Below are positions 10,432-23,300 of a stretch of DNA of 64,000 nt, piece by piece. The stretch's first letter is position 1. The number at the start of each line of letters is the position of its first letter. This DNA is from Spirodela intermedia (lineage: Eukaryota; Streptophyta; Magnoliopsida; Alismatales; Araceae). A program made the translations under genes and the position numbers. The notes under the pieces are model-generated. The model ran no database searches. It was not told the DNA's origin and saw only the letters and a program-made list of their open reading frames with translations. The stretch lies in contig LR746277.1 in NCBI GenBank assembly GCA_902729315.2, positions 2,609,001-2,673,000 on the forward strand, in the 5' to 3' direction.

Positions 10432-13400
10432 ATGAGCAGCGGCGGATCCTCTAGGGTTTCCATTCCCAGCAGCGAGAGGAAGATTATCCAGGACATTAAG
10501 GAGATCGCGAGGAACCACAGCGATGAGGAGATTTACGCAATGCTCAAGGAGTGCTCCATGGATCCCAACGAGACCGCCCAGAAGCTCCTTTTTCAAGGTT
10601 TCCCTTCCGATCCCACGTTCCGTACTTCCTCGCGCCTTCTCTGTCTGTTATGTCTCTTCTTTGTTACTCTACTACGTTCCTCCTCTACACCTGAGCGCAT
10701 CCGATTTCCTTTTTTTTTTTGTGCGTTTGGTTTGGAATTTGATCACAGCTTCTCAGGTGGAAAATGGAGATTTTTTGGGGGAATCCAATCGGAGTGGTAC
10801 ACCCTGTTTTGTGGGGTTCTTCCTTAACTCGACTTCTGCCAGTTTCCCATTTTATTGTTTTCTGCTTTTTCCTTTCCTGGTGTGTCGGCTGAGGGCCATA
10901 TCTGGGGGCTCATTGGATTGAAATTCGACCGTTAAAATTTCAATTGGATTTCAGTGCCCCATTTCGACGGTGTATATTTGTTTGAGGTTTCGCTATGGGT
11001 CTTACACGTGGATTTTTTTGATGGCAAAGAAAGATCCTCTTTTGCTATCTTACAGGGCTAGGACGTACATAAAGTGTGAGATCAACATTTATTCTTTTGT
11101 GTGAAAGTAAATATCCTTTAATCATTCATCAGGTACATTAGTCCCACGATGCTTCATCGGATCTGATAGTTGGCACTTTCAGTGGGTACACAACTGTTGC
11201 GTTTTCTGGTTTCATGTTGTTGGCATGATGATCGTGCCATGTGGCTGTCCAATCTCGAGTAGAGTTACCACATACCGTCAGTGGGTACACATACCGTCAA
11301 TTATTCATTATGGCTAAGAATCCGTCCGAATATGTCTGATCTAATGCTTACTAAGTGACACCTCGGTTTTGGTGGCGAAGACATTCTTCGCCATTGACTT
11401 CATCTCTCTGTGATTAGGTCGCCTTTTAGGGGAAATGCTGGAGCTCACGAGGCTTATTTTGTTCCTCTCATTGGTGCTTTTTATATTTTTTTGATTTTAG
11501 TGTCTATTTCAAGGTAAAAGTGAACTTTTTATGGACAGAATTATGGTTCTAAACGGCTCTCTAAAGGAGTCAGTTTTATTTTCGAGTATAATAGATAATC
11601 CCAACGTCTCAGAAGCTTTTATGTTCTTCAGTTTGTCGGTTCTTCAGTTTTATTTGCTTTTTCATGCAAATCTCTCATCTGGAGGGGTGCTGCATTACTT
11701 ACTGACTGCATTACTAATTCCTGATATATTATGTTACTTGATGATTATACAGACACGTTTCACGAGGTGAAGAGGAAGCGTGATAGGAGGAAAGAGGTAT
11801 CATCCTCCTTTCCACTTTATCCTCTCGAATTCTTTTTTCTCCCTTGGTACGACTCTGAACATTTGATCATTGTCTCACAAGTAGGAATGCTTTTTTTTGA
11901 GTTGTGAATTCACTGTCATGCGATCTATAGGGTTCATTAGCTATAGACCTGGATGAACTAGTAACGCCATTACTTCATATCTATTTAAACGTTGGTCATT
12001 ACAAATGAGGCATTATGTGTAATTGTTGTTCATAAATTTCGTTCTCCAAAAAAAATAAAGCTTTCCCTCTTTTCCTAAAACAAAGGAAAGCTCTTCTCTA
12101 AATGAAATTGACATCCGCATGGTAAGTTTCTCACTATGTAGTTACTAACACAATCGAGCGTTATGTATCCAACTGCAAAGTACAATATGTTTTCTGCTCC
12201 AGATATTGTTTCACATTCGAATCAAAGTACTGAACTGTGGGTTTCTTTATGGAATACACGGGCTGGTGCATGGTATGAAACTTTTTGTAGACACCTTGGG
12301 AGAGGCTACTGAGCAACTTAAATGACTTTTTTTTCTTCTACTGTCAAGAACTTAGCAATGGCTAAAGGATGTTCATGTATGTGCAATGTACGTGCAAAAG
12401 AGAAAGAGGAGACGACTATAGGGGTAAAATAAACTTGTAATAGCATATTAGATGGCGGTACTAGATGCTCTACACCTTTTCAAATGTGGAATTTATTTTG
12501 ACATGGAGGATCTTACTTGGAAGACTCCCATTGCGATTGGTTGTGAACCTTTATGGAAAATTTTCGGACTACTTTCTGTTTATGTTGGGATATTTATTCA
12601 TATATATTTGATATTGTCCCCTGAGGATAATGCACGAGATATGAACATGTCAGGATTAATGATGTCTACTCAGAGGAGGCCTAAAGTTGTGATGCCTTAT
12701 CTTGCATTGGTTGTGAAGGGAATATGGCCTGTTGGCGAATTTGTGGTGATTTCCTTTTTAATAAATTGTTAATAGATGGTGGCGTGTCTGTCAAGCATGA
12801 TATTGAGAATCAGATCTGGAGTCTGGATTGACTGGCCTAATCTCACCATATGTGGATATGGATCAAGTGACATGGGAAATCCTAACCTCTGACACCTCCC
12901 CCCCCCCTCTCCCTCCCTCTCCCGCATTCCCAGAGGGGAAAAAAATGCTTGGGAGATGCTTTATTCCTGATTGCATGATGTCAAGCCTCTTAGCAGATTT
13001 GGTTAGCCTTTGTCAAGCAAAACCTGGAATCCATTAAGACACTTGTTCTGCCTGGAGTGTAATACAACCCTAGGATCATGATTCAGATCAATTACTTTGG
13101 TCACTCTGGTTTGATCCTGACCTTAGATCTGACTGCATTGGGACAAACTAAACGACTCAAAAGGATTATTTTTTCCAATTTTAGTGTTCTATATCTAATA
13201 CTTTTTAATATGAAGGGAATCAAATGCAAGGAGTTTCAATTGGAACTTGCATCCATCTCACCTATCCTGATTTGGGAAAAGGTGCTCAATACCTGCATGA
13301 CAGTGGTAAAATGTCTGTTGGTGTTGTTACTTCTTCTTTTGTTGAGCTGAATGCTGGAGGTCTCATCAGAGTGTGGACACCATACATGCGATGGATTGGG

Positions 13401-16400
13401 TTTCCTTTTTTTCGTAGAGATGGGGATGCCAGTGGATTATAACTTTTTTTTTTTATGCGAGCTGGGCCAGATAGGGTGGTGTCAACTGCTGACTCATCAT
13501 TCTTTTCTGTTGAATCGGCTACCCATCTTTCTCATTAGATTAGTAGAATTAAAGCTGACTGAAAGCAAATTTCGCAATCTATTGCACAACTTACTGAGAA
13601 AAATGCTTTTGTTTTGTGATCACTCTGTATTAAGTGAAATTATTTTTCTTTATGTTGTTATTTCCAATAAAATAAAGAAAAATCTTGATAGGAATCCCTT
13701 ATGACACTCCCTATCACTGGCTCCTTGTCGTTCAATGGAGAGTTGCTTTCTCAGTCTTTATCAGTTTTTTCAAGCGTTTTGCATTTTCGTGTGACAAGGA
13801 GTTTGGCTCCTTTGAGTTGATGCTCCTGTATCATTTTCACGAGGGAAAAATCTGTGTAGTTTCTTTTTATTCATTACCTTTCATTTCCAATGAGCGCTGT
13901 CAGGATTGAATCTCTGTTGTTTATCGTCATGTTAAACCAGCTTTTGGTTTTCGTCTATTTGAACCAGTTTTACCTGAAGAAAAAATTATTCATGTATTTT
14001 ATTCTTTTTGCTTTTTTCCTAGTAAAAATGCAATTGTTAGCGTATGGATCAGATTGTCTTCTAAGAATCTTTTGGTCTCTACAGAATTTGAGCAACAGGG
14101 AGCAAACTGACCCTTGGTGGAGACCTGGCATGCAGGGGCGTGGGACTAGAGGTGGTAGAGGGGGTTATTATTCTCGGTACCAATCTCACGGTATACATTC
14201 GCCTATTTGTTTTGTATCTTCCAGATATGGTCGAATGCTTCTTTTAACTTTCTTTAATTACTTTTTTGGTTCAGTAGGTAGCTTCATTATTCAATGTAAT
14301 CTTTTTGCCAGTGGACAATGTTTATGGGACCTCGAAAAACAAAGGCATTCTCGTGTTTTGGCATATGTTTGTTTTATGGAATTTTTTTTACTTTATGAGT
14401 ATTATAATTGTTATTTTTTTGATATTCAAATCCTGAGGCTTGCAGCCTTTTCATGGGTGAGGGAGATTGACTGTCATTGTAGAGACTCAAAGTGAACATT
14501 CGATGCTGTTGTTCCTTTTTGCCAGATGCTGGTGGCATAAACGCTGCAAAAGAAGATGAGGCCATCCAAATGGCAGAAAAGGGCATTCCATCTTCATCCT
14601 CTGTTACACAGGAGACCGATAGTAAATCAGAAGTTCCAGCATCCAGGTATTTCTTCACCTTCTTTCTCTTATTTGTGTTTATTAAATAGCAATCATCTGA
14701 TATTCAGTGGAAAAGAAGCATATTTTATGCAAATCAGATAGCATTTATCCTGTTCTTTGAATGGCTTAAATTATCTTCATTTCTTGTTGCAGGGGTATCT
14801 ACTGCTGTTTTTGTTTCTGGATATTTTGTGTACTCGGATTTTACTGTGCTGCGTGGTGTGTTTTGCAATTGTGCAAAAAATGGAAATTTCTTTTATTAGT
14901 TGATATTCAAATAATAATTGCCTCGGACAATAAGAAACTGATCAGTTTTATTGAGATGTATGTCCACATTTTAGATTATTGAATTAAAATAAAATATCTT
15001 TGAGTCACCTTCATAAGTCTGAGGTTGCTTCTCAATTTGCCTACTACTTGGCCTAAAACCACCATGTTATAAATTTTATTTTTATTTTTTGGTTGCCGAA
15101 ATGAGCAGGCCATGATACCATCTCTAATTACTTTAACCATGACTGATGGTAACAACACATTTAAAAGAACAAGCTCATGATGCTGCAATATTGTTGTTTA
15201 TTCAAATCACATTTCCAGAAAAGCTCATGATTCTATTCCTATTTTATTCTTTTTATTCCAGCTTCCAGTGTAATTGATAAATCTTTTTTGGTCAGCTCTG
15301 GGTCTGTAGTCAATGATCCAACAAAAGGAGGATCCCTGGGTTCTTCCTGTGGATCTGTGCCTCAGATTCCTCATGGCGGGATTTCTCCCTTGGCTGAAGA
15401 TAATTCTGTTGCAGAGAGTACTAAGGTTGAGTGTGCACTATCACCTCCCGTGGACACCAAACATGGTCCTGCAAATGTAGTTAGTGCAGCATGCAGACAG
15501 CCAACTCCGACTTCAAACCAGTTTCCATCTAATATGGTAGCGCCTGTTTCTGTGGCCCCTGCCTCTGATGCTGTGCTAGTGCCATCTATTGATACACATG
15601 TCTCTGATGGTACTAACGAATGTGAAGTGGAAAACAAAGAAACAACTTTGGAACATCCTATTAGGAAAGGTGTATCTCATGGGCTACCTGATTCTGGGAT
15701 GTCATATGAAAAGACATCTTCAGAATCAGGGAGCTCCTTCATGCAGGGGAAGATGGCAACTAAATCTCAGGGACAAGAGCTAAATTATTTCTCTTCATCA
15801 GGTAGTAAGCCATCATCCAACTATGGCAGCAGGTCACAGCAAGTAGTTGGCCCTCAGAAAGGTATAACTGGCTATTTTTTGGCACACCTGTTTGTCTCTT
15901 TATCTGTCTATATGCCTTTGCTCGTAGAAAGTATGAATAGAAAGAAGTTCATTATTTTCTTTGTCTTTAGGTAAAGGGAAACTGCTTCCTCTTTTCAATG
16001 TCTTTGCTACCAATCATCCGCTCCACAGCATTAAGATATTGTATAAATGCCATGTATGCATGATTGTCTTTTTAGTTGTTCATCCGAAGGAGGATCCTCC
16101 TCTGTGGGTTGCAGGGTATACTCAGAAAACTAGTGTTGACTTGAACTGAAGTGGCTCCTTTGTACAAGAGTAAAAAAGTGTAAGCTGAGCCTGAGGAACA
16201 TGACTGAGTTAATTGACTTTAAGCTTTGCAGTAAGGTAGCCTCTATGGTGAATACCATTCGTATGGCGAAGGCTCTAATGTGGAATCCCAGCAATGAACT
16301 TTTGAGTTTGTTTATTTCACTTCAGCTGGAAACATGGCCCTACAATGTCAGTCACCTGAAGCATCCAAAAGAATGTTATTCTACCATACAAGAAAAGGCG

Positions 16401-19400
16401 GAAGATACCCACAGCCTTGATATGCTTTAAATGCTGGAGGAGCATTGGCAGGTGCCTGAGGTAGTTTAGGGAGCGTGGAAGAGGCTACATGTTTTATGAT
16501 ATCTAGAGTTTCTGTTCTGGATTAATGTTGTATATCCTTTGGCGTGAGAGCATGCACCAGTGATCCATGATCTCAATCACTGTGGGAAAGCTCTCTCTAG
16601 TTAAGATCGGTTACTTCATTCCAGGGGGTTGGTTCATACGGAGGAGAGTCAATAAGGTCTGTGGGGGGTTTTGGCTGTGACTTAATAAGGTCGACAAATT
16701 TATTTTCTTTCTCCGTAGTTTTCTCTGAGAGAGCCTGAGAGGATGGAGACACGTAATGTCTATGAGGATGGACGTGCTCATTGAGAGGATGAAGACAAAT
16801 GCCATTTTCAAGAACAGTTCCATCCTCCCATCTTCTTCCTCTTTCTGTTTTTTTCCTAAAACCCCTTTCGGGAGAAAGCAGTGCTAAGAATCAAGAAAGG
16901 GGAGGGTTGAGGTCAGATGTAAAGAGAAAAGGGACTGGGTTCCTGGAGATTGTATTTTGAAAGGAATGCCTGTTCTAGCGATAACTTTTAATACTTGTAG
17001 TCAGGTAACCATGGAAGAGTCGCTGAGAGTGGAATCAAAACAGGTAAAATGTAGCTACTGTAAAATCAGTAGGATAGGAATGACCTACGTTTGAACAGAG
17101 GGGAATGGATGCTAAGGAACATTTGTAGGATATCCTAACTTTATAGATCTTGTACCGCATGTAAGAGTTTGAAGTATATGGTAAATGAATGGCGGAGAAA
17201 ACGAAAATGCAAGAAAATGGAAGTATGTAGCTAGCTTTTAAACAAAAGTGGTATCACCATCCTCAGAAGGACAGAATGATTTTTGGAAAAGATAAGGGCG
17301 AAGGGAACATCTTGTCTCTCGTTCTATCCAAATGGGAAAGAAAAGGTTTCATCTGGTTAGTCAAGACAGATTAAAACCGAATGAGAACCGGGATTCGGAA
17401 CATCTTGTCTCTCTTTCTATCCGAATAGGAAAGAAAAGATTTCATTTTTGTTAGTCAAGATAGATTAGAACCGAATGAGAGCCAGGTTTCGGAATGAATA
17501 CTGTGTTTGGGGATACTCACAAAGGAAGTGCATTGACTGAAGGATGGTACAAAGGAACTGTGTCGAGAAGAAATGAAATAGAAACATTGCACTAGGAGGG
17601 TGGCGAACAGCTCTATTTTTCAGTTTGACTTCATTTAAGTTGGAAGCTAATGAATGTGAGTTATGGTTCATCGATGAATTTCGGAATTTTTCTTTGACTT
17701 GTTGTCCAAGTGGCTTGACTATAAAGATAGTCTGTTCACAGTATATTGGGAAATAGGTTCTCTTGTCTCAGCCGAACAAGTCTTCTATGCTCTGTGTGGT
17801 TTTTGCTAGGAAATTCCGAGAAACGTGGCTGTTTCTTTCTATGGTTGTATATTGCAGTCTGGGATATTATAAATGGTTTCAAGAAAAACCCTTTTCATAT
17901 CCTTCAATTCAGTTCACCTGAGCTTAATGCTTAATGAGGGCTGTTGTCGTATCAAACCTCAGGCTCATTGGTATTGGATGCGTGTCATTAGTCATTGCTG
18001 ATATGCTGGACGTGAGGCATGGATGCTGTGGATAAAATGATTCTTTTTGACATTGAGAGCTTTCCTTGGAGGAAGAGAAGTTCATGATAACTTCTTCTTA
18101 CCTATGAAATGTCTCATGATTAGATAACTAGGGGTAGAGAGGACTCTGAAAGCATATAAAAAAGATACTTCGGCATTTTTTCTGCAAGCCTTCGTTGGCT
18201 ATGATTCCTTGAGCAAAATGGACTTGTGGGGTGCAAAGTTACAGCCTGCTCCTCCTTTTTCCTTAAGAAGAGATTTTCGAAAAATCTGATTTTCCTTTTT
18301 TCTGCTTCTGTTTGATGCCCATAACTCATAATACTTTGGAGATGGGACAGGTCTTTCTGGGGGAGTGAGATTTCAGAATGATGGGTTGGCATTCCCATAA
18401 AGTTGATGCTAATACTATTTTATTGAGGATAATTCTTCACTTCTGGACAGAACTGTGGAGAATCTGCGCGGCAATTGGGAAAAGAATACAGGATACCCGA
18501 GATCAATGCAGTTTCTATGAATACATCCCAATTCTGGCACACTTAGATTACATTTGGAGATACTTTATTAATTTCTATGAATTGATGAAAGAGTTTGATG
18601 GGATTGGAATGTTGGAAATCAAAAGGTCTAACGGATGGAGAAGGGCATCATCTGAAACTGTTTCTATTCACTTTTGGTAATGTTTGCTGGTGCACGCTAG
18701 CAACAATATGCATGGAGTGGTCTTATTTGTCTCATTTTGGGATTTCTTTTCTTTGCTATTTTTAAAAATTATATCTTCCTATTGTTAGGCACCTAACTCG
18801 ATCTACTTGGATTAGTGTTCAGCTTGAGATATGATTAACATTATGACTTTATAGTTCCATCTTATGGTTCCCTTTAGTGACCAATTCATTAAGTAAATTC
18901 ACTTACAGCAGTTGGTCCTAATATGGAGTGGAAACCAAAGTTGACGACCCAAGTTCCAGCTCAAGCTTCTGCAACAACTATGACACATGATGTGTCAACT
19001 GTCACAGTTGAAACGGACAGCCCGGCTGCGCCTCTTGCAAATTCCAGAAATCCCAAGGAATCCACTTCAAACCTTCAGAAGAAGCTAGAAGAGTTGCACT
19101 TCTCAGAAAGTCAACACGTTATCATCCCTGATCATCTTCAAGTCCCAGAAGCTGAAAGAAGTGGATTGAGCTTTGGAAGTTTTGATGCCAGCTTTGGACT
19201 AGAAACGAGGTCAACGTTGCCGAATGGTGCTGATAGTGAGAGGAGCTCTATGCTGCTGACTGAGTCATCCCAGGGGCCTAAAGAAAACGTTGGAGGACCT
19301 ACTTTGAGGTGATAAACATTACCTTCCCGTTATAATGGAAATTTAGACATGGATTAATTTTTGGCTGCATACTGCGTTCTGTGTTTTTTCTCTGGTTTAT

Positions 19401-22045
19401 TGACTAGTTTATACCTGCTAACTAGATGAATAAATCCCTTCTTCTCTTTATTATTAACTTTTTCTTTTGATAGCTTCTCAAATAATCCACCTTCATTAGC
19501 TAGATACCCTCCCTCGTCTGTCAAATTGTTCAGCCTTGGAATTCTAAAAAACTCTTTCCTTGACAGTGGATCCTTCCTGTACCCTGGAACTCTTCCATGA
19601 TGATTGGTAGCTCACACCATACTGTCGTCAAACTTCCTCAACATCATGTTTCATTTCCTTACTATCTTCGACATTGTATTTCTTGCTGTAGGTTGGTCCC
19701 AGTGGCATTTGCATTCTGCTTAAACCCTTTGATTCCTTAATTTCTTTCTTTCTGATTACAGCACTCAGAATGTTTCATCATCTGCTCAGCAAGAACATCC
19801 AGTTCATTCACAGGCGCCATCTCAGATGCCCGAAAATCTGCCATCTAAGGAGGCTGATGCTCCGTTGGATGTTCCTGCCATGCCAGAACATGAACAGTTG
19901 AAGCAGGCTACAGCTCTGGCACAAGGGAGCGCTCAGATCTCGCCCTTGCACACTTCTCCACTGTATTCAGCATTCGGTTTGGTCCCACCAGTGCTCGGAG
20001 GTCAGTTCGCACCTTTTGAAGGCTCTGAGGCTCAGGCTCGTGAACCCTCTGCTGTTGCTAGCTTTATAGTAAGTCGTCCAAATCCATCTAAACATCTCCG
20101 CCCTCTCTTTTATTTTCGTTATTTTAGGAAATATGGATAGCAACCCGTTCTATCAATATAAACTGAGGTGATGAAAGAGAGAGAGAGCCCTCTGACCAAC
20201 CAAGAACGGCCTAATTGAATGTGAAAAAAAAAGGCATTTCACGAAGATCTTTCTATGCAGTGTCTATTCAAAGGATTTGGCCGGAATTACTTCTTACTTA
20301 GGCAAGCTTAAGCCTCCAGGAGAATGATGGTGCTGCTCCTCGTCAGAAGAACTTCCTAGCATTTAAGTGATCACATTGACCAATCTCTCTAACTCCTTAT
20401 GGGCTCCCAAATAATTCCATGTTCCGTCGGGGAGAAATAAAGCTAACTTTCTACATATTACTTGTAATTAATATCTGTGTTACATCTATTTCATCAATGT
20501 CTTTTTTTCTGTTTTTATTTGACATCGTTCGAATATTAAACGATTTTTTTATTTTTTATTTTTTTATAGCAGGTTCAGCAGCCATTTGATCCTTCTACAA
20601 ATTATTATACCCAAATTTATCAACCAGGAGCTGATGGAGATGGTCGTTTCTCTCCATATCTTGCACCCGGTGGCACTACTAAATATAATGGAAATACTGC
20701 CATCTTGTCCCCCCAAACCGGCCAGTCTGCTCAAGAGGTTCGTAAACTTAGACTGCAATATTTTGCTCGCAATGGTCAAAGACTGAGGCCATGATTTTTT
20801 ATAATTATAATCAGAAAAATTATCATGGCTGTTGGGAAATTCCAATCTTTTAAATATTCAGGATAATCAAACTGACCCATTTATCTAGTTTATTATTTTC
20901 ATAACTTTTTCTGTATTTCTCATGTCCCTTGTTCTTCTCTTCCAGCAGACCGCCAGTTCTCCCATGTTACCCGCCACTGGCATCACCAACCAAGCTGGCG
21001 GAGCTGTGCAGACCTCGGTGGCCATAGCCCAACAGCATCTCCCTGCTTACAGGCAGCCAGCTGGTGTACATATGCCCCAGTATCCCCCTAATTATATGCC
21101 GTATGGTCATTATTTCTCCCCATTCTACGTTCCAACTCCTCCAATTCATCCCTTCTTTAGTAGCACCGCCTTTCCCCAGCAGCCCTTGGCCAGCAGCCTG
21201 TACCCACCTCCTGCCGCCGCCGCCACCGCCACCCCCGTAAAATACTCCCAATATAAGAGCGGAACCGGCGGCAGCAACCCTTCTCACTCTGCCGTGCCAT
21301 CGAGCAATGGGCCCTACAGCTCCGGTCAACCTGGGTACACCTCCAGCCCTCCAGTGGTCAACGATGACCCCTCCGCGACCCAGTACAAGGACAACAACGT
21401 TTACATCAGCGGGCAGCAGGTATTTTCTTTACCCAGATGGCGCTCCTCTCTCTTTCTCTCTCTAAAGATCTCTTGCTCAAATCAATGATGGGCTATTGTT
21501 CTCTTGTTCTCCCGAATCTGAATAAGGCAGGGATTTATCAATAATGGTTGACTCTTTTGAAAAACATTGGCTCACGTGTATCAACTGTGCTATAGCCCTT
21601 GTGATACAAATCTTAACATATAGATAATTTCTTTACCAAGATGGGTATTTGATGATCTGGATAATAGTTCTTTGGCCGTTTATTTTTAGTCAATGGGGGG
21701 TTTGACTATGTTCTTCGTTTTCCTTGATTTGTCGTGTTGCAGAGCGAAGGCGGCACAGTCTGGATTCCAAGCCCTGGGAGGGATCTTCCCGGCCTCCAGG
21801 CGGGTTCTTTCTACAATCTCCCTCCGGGGCAGCACATGCCATTCGCAGCTGCTCAGTCAGGAAACAACCCCTTTGCTGGGCTCTACCATCCTGGCCAGTC
21901 TCTGGGCGGCGCCGCCACCATGCATCCGATGCTCCAGCCGCCGTTGACCGTCAGCGGATCCGGTGGTGCTGAAATGGCGCCGCCACCAGCCGGCGTCTAC
22001 CAGCAGCCCCAGCGTGCGCAGATGAATTGGGCCGGTAACTATTGA
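10432..22045 (+). CDS. GBF-interacting protein 1-like (DUF1296/GIP1 N-terminal domain), 10 exons
   Basis: Exons: 10432-10597, 11753-11796, 14085-14190, 14526-14646, 15296-15861, 18912-19308, 19762-20068, 20570-20737, 20946-21419, 21743-22045. They join in frame to 883 residues. Residues about 10-70 form the GIP1 N-terminal (UBA/CUE-like) domain, seen in SERKIIQDIKEIARNHSDEE and DTFHEVKRKRDRRKE, which spans the exon 1/2 join. Exon 3 adds an RGG-like patch (GRGTRGGRGGYYSRY). The rest is low-complexity Ser/Thr/Gln/Pro sequence with VGPNMEWKPK and a Pro/Tyr-rich C-terminal third ending QMNWAGNY. Family: Arabidopsis GIP1 binds G-box factors and stimulates their DNA binding; the closest type is probably the longer DUF1296 proteins such as At3g07660. 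Molecular role here is inferred. Three acceptors (exons 6, 8, 9) are NAGNAG. Introns 2 (2.3 kb) and 5 (3.05 kb) are long. Confidence 0.92.
15862..18911 (+). other. Long intron 5 of the GIP1-like gene
   Basis: A 3.05-kb intron, T-rich on the sense strand, lies between the large serine-rich exon 5 and the exon starting VGPNMEW. It contains one internal direct duplication (17306-17492). Short frames occur on both strands but none resembles a known protein or a transposase. Confidence 0.7.
17306..17492. repeat. Tandem duplication of ~93 bp inside GIP1-like intron 5
   Basis: Two adjacent copies, 17306-17398 and 17399-17492, both start with AACATCTTGTCTCTC and end with a GGxTTCGG-like segment. They share the same order of blocks (TCTATCC, GGAAAGAAAAG, TTAGTCAAGA, ACCGAATGAGA). 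Substitutions are few, so the duplication is moderately recent. Confidence 0.85.
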
Positions 22046-22351
22046 TCGGGGATTGGCGGCTTTCCTCAATTGGTGGTGAAGGATCTTGCAGGTTGACTGC
22101 CGCAGAGAGATGAAGGTCTTGATGTCGAGCTGTGGCGGAAATCGGCCGTAGACAGAGTGTAAATATTTCTATATAAAGAGCGGCCGGAGACTGCCGGGAA
22201 TGGCGGTGGCGGTGGCGGTGGCGGCGGAGGAGGTGCGGACAGTTCTCCTTGCTTGACTTCTCTCTTCTGTTTCCTGTTGTTCAGTTCGTCTCTCTCTACA
22301 CCTGTTCTTCCTATTTCTGTGGATCTTGAAAGGTTTGCTTCCCTTTAGTTT

Positions 22352-22385
<34 letters not shown>

Positions 22386-23300
22386 CTCCCTGTGGCGAAT
22401 GTCAACGGCTCCTCTTTGGGAGGTGGTGTTCTTATGGAGTTGCTGGACTTCATTCTTTTTACTGACATGTAAAGTCAATTTTGGGGGGTCTCAAGCAGAA
22501 ATGTGTACCTCGACTGTTGTGATTCTTATAGTAAGTAGCCCTTTTGGGTTGGTATTCCTCTCACTAGCCGCCGTCGATGGGCCGCCTAGACATATCATTA
22601 TACTCTCTCTCTCTCATCTCTCTACGTCTGATTTGATAGTTAATATATATATAGAGATAGAGAGAGGTAGCGAGAGAGAGAGAGAGAGAGTTATCACACG
22701 TGCCGAAGGTTTAGGACGAATGGGGGCAGAAATTACGGAACTGCCATGCCGGTGGTGCCCGGGCAGTATCGAGAAGAGGGCAAACGCTCTCGTTGGTCGG
22801 TTACCCTCACTCGCGGTTCCGCCACCGCGTCTGACCTTCTACGGCATTTCCGGTGTTGCGGATGTCGTGGAGGGTACCAGGCCGGGATGGTAACTACACC
22901 AAGGGTGGTCGTAATCCACCATTTATATGACGGGGGAGAAGAGACGAGAAGGCAGTAGGAGATGGAGGAGCTACGGGGCGGAGGCATGCAGATCTGCTGC
23001 TCCTGTTGCTGAAGGTAACTCGCTGTAGCCTTGATCCAGATCTGAGGAGTTCTTCACTTCGTTTTGAGCTAAGATTTCTGGATTCTTCGTCCTATTCCGT
23101 GTTGTGCTGCAGATCTGAAGCTCGTTTTGCGGTTTGGACTGCTGCTCCCTGAGGCTGCATTCCTCCGGCGCGGCGGCCTCGGGATGCCTCAGCTTGTTGT
23201 GGAGTTCCCGGAGCTTGGAGCAGCTGTTTGATAGTTGCATTTTCCGTTTGGTTGAGGTTTCAGCGGATTGAGGTTCGCCCGTTGGTAGATCTGCGCCGAG
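22046..23300. other. Intergenic: 3' end of GIP1-like gene and leader of the next gene
   Basis: The first few hundred bases are the probable 3' UTR of the GIP1-like gene. A (CT)n tract at about 22354-22383 and a (GA)n tract at about 22671-22690 flank a stretch without features. The last 300 bases contain a GT...AG pair (about 23012 to 23112) that could be a 5' UTR intron of the downstream gene. I cannot confirm this without transcripts. Confidence 0.4.
22354..22383. repeat. (CT)n microsatellite
   Basis: About 30 bases of alternating C and T, downstream of the GIP1-like stop codon. Confidence 0.95.

Noticed and set aside
23012-23112. Putative 5' UTR intron of the fucosyltransferase-like gene
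   Set aside because: Only GT and AG dinucleotides plus a plausible length support it. Not enough to list as a feature.
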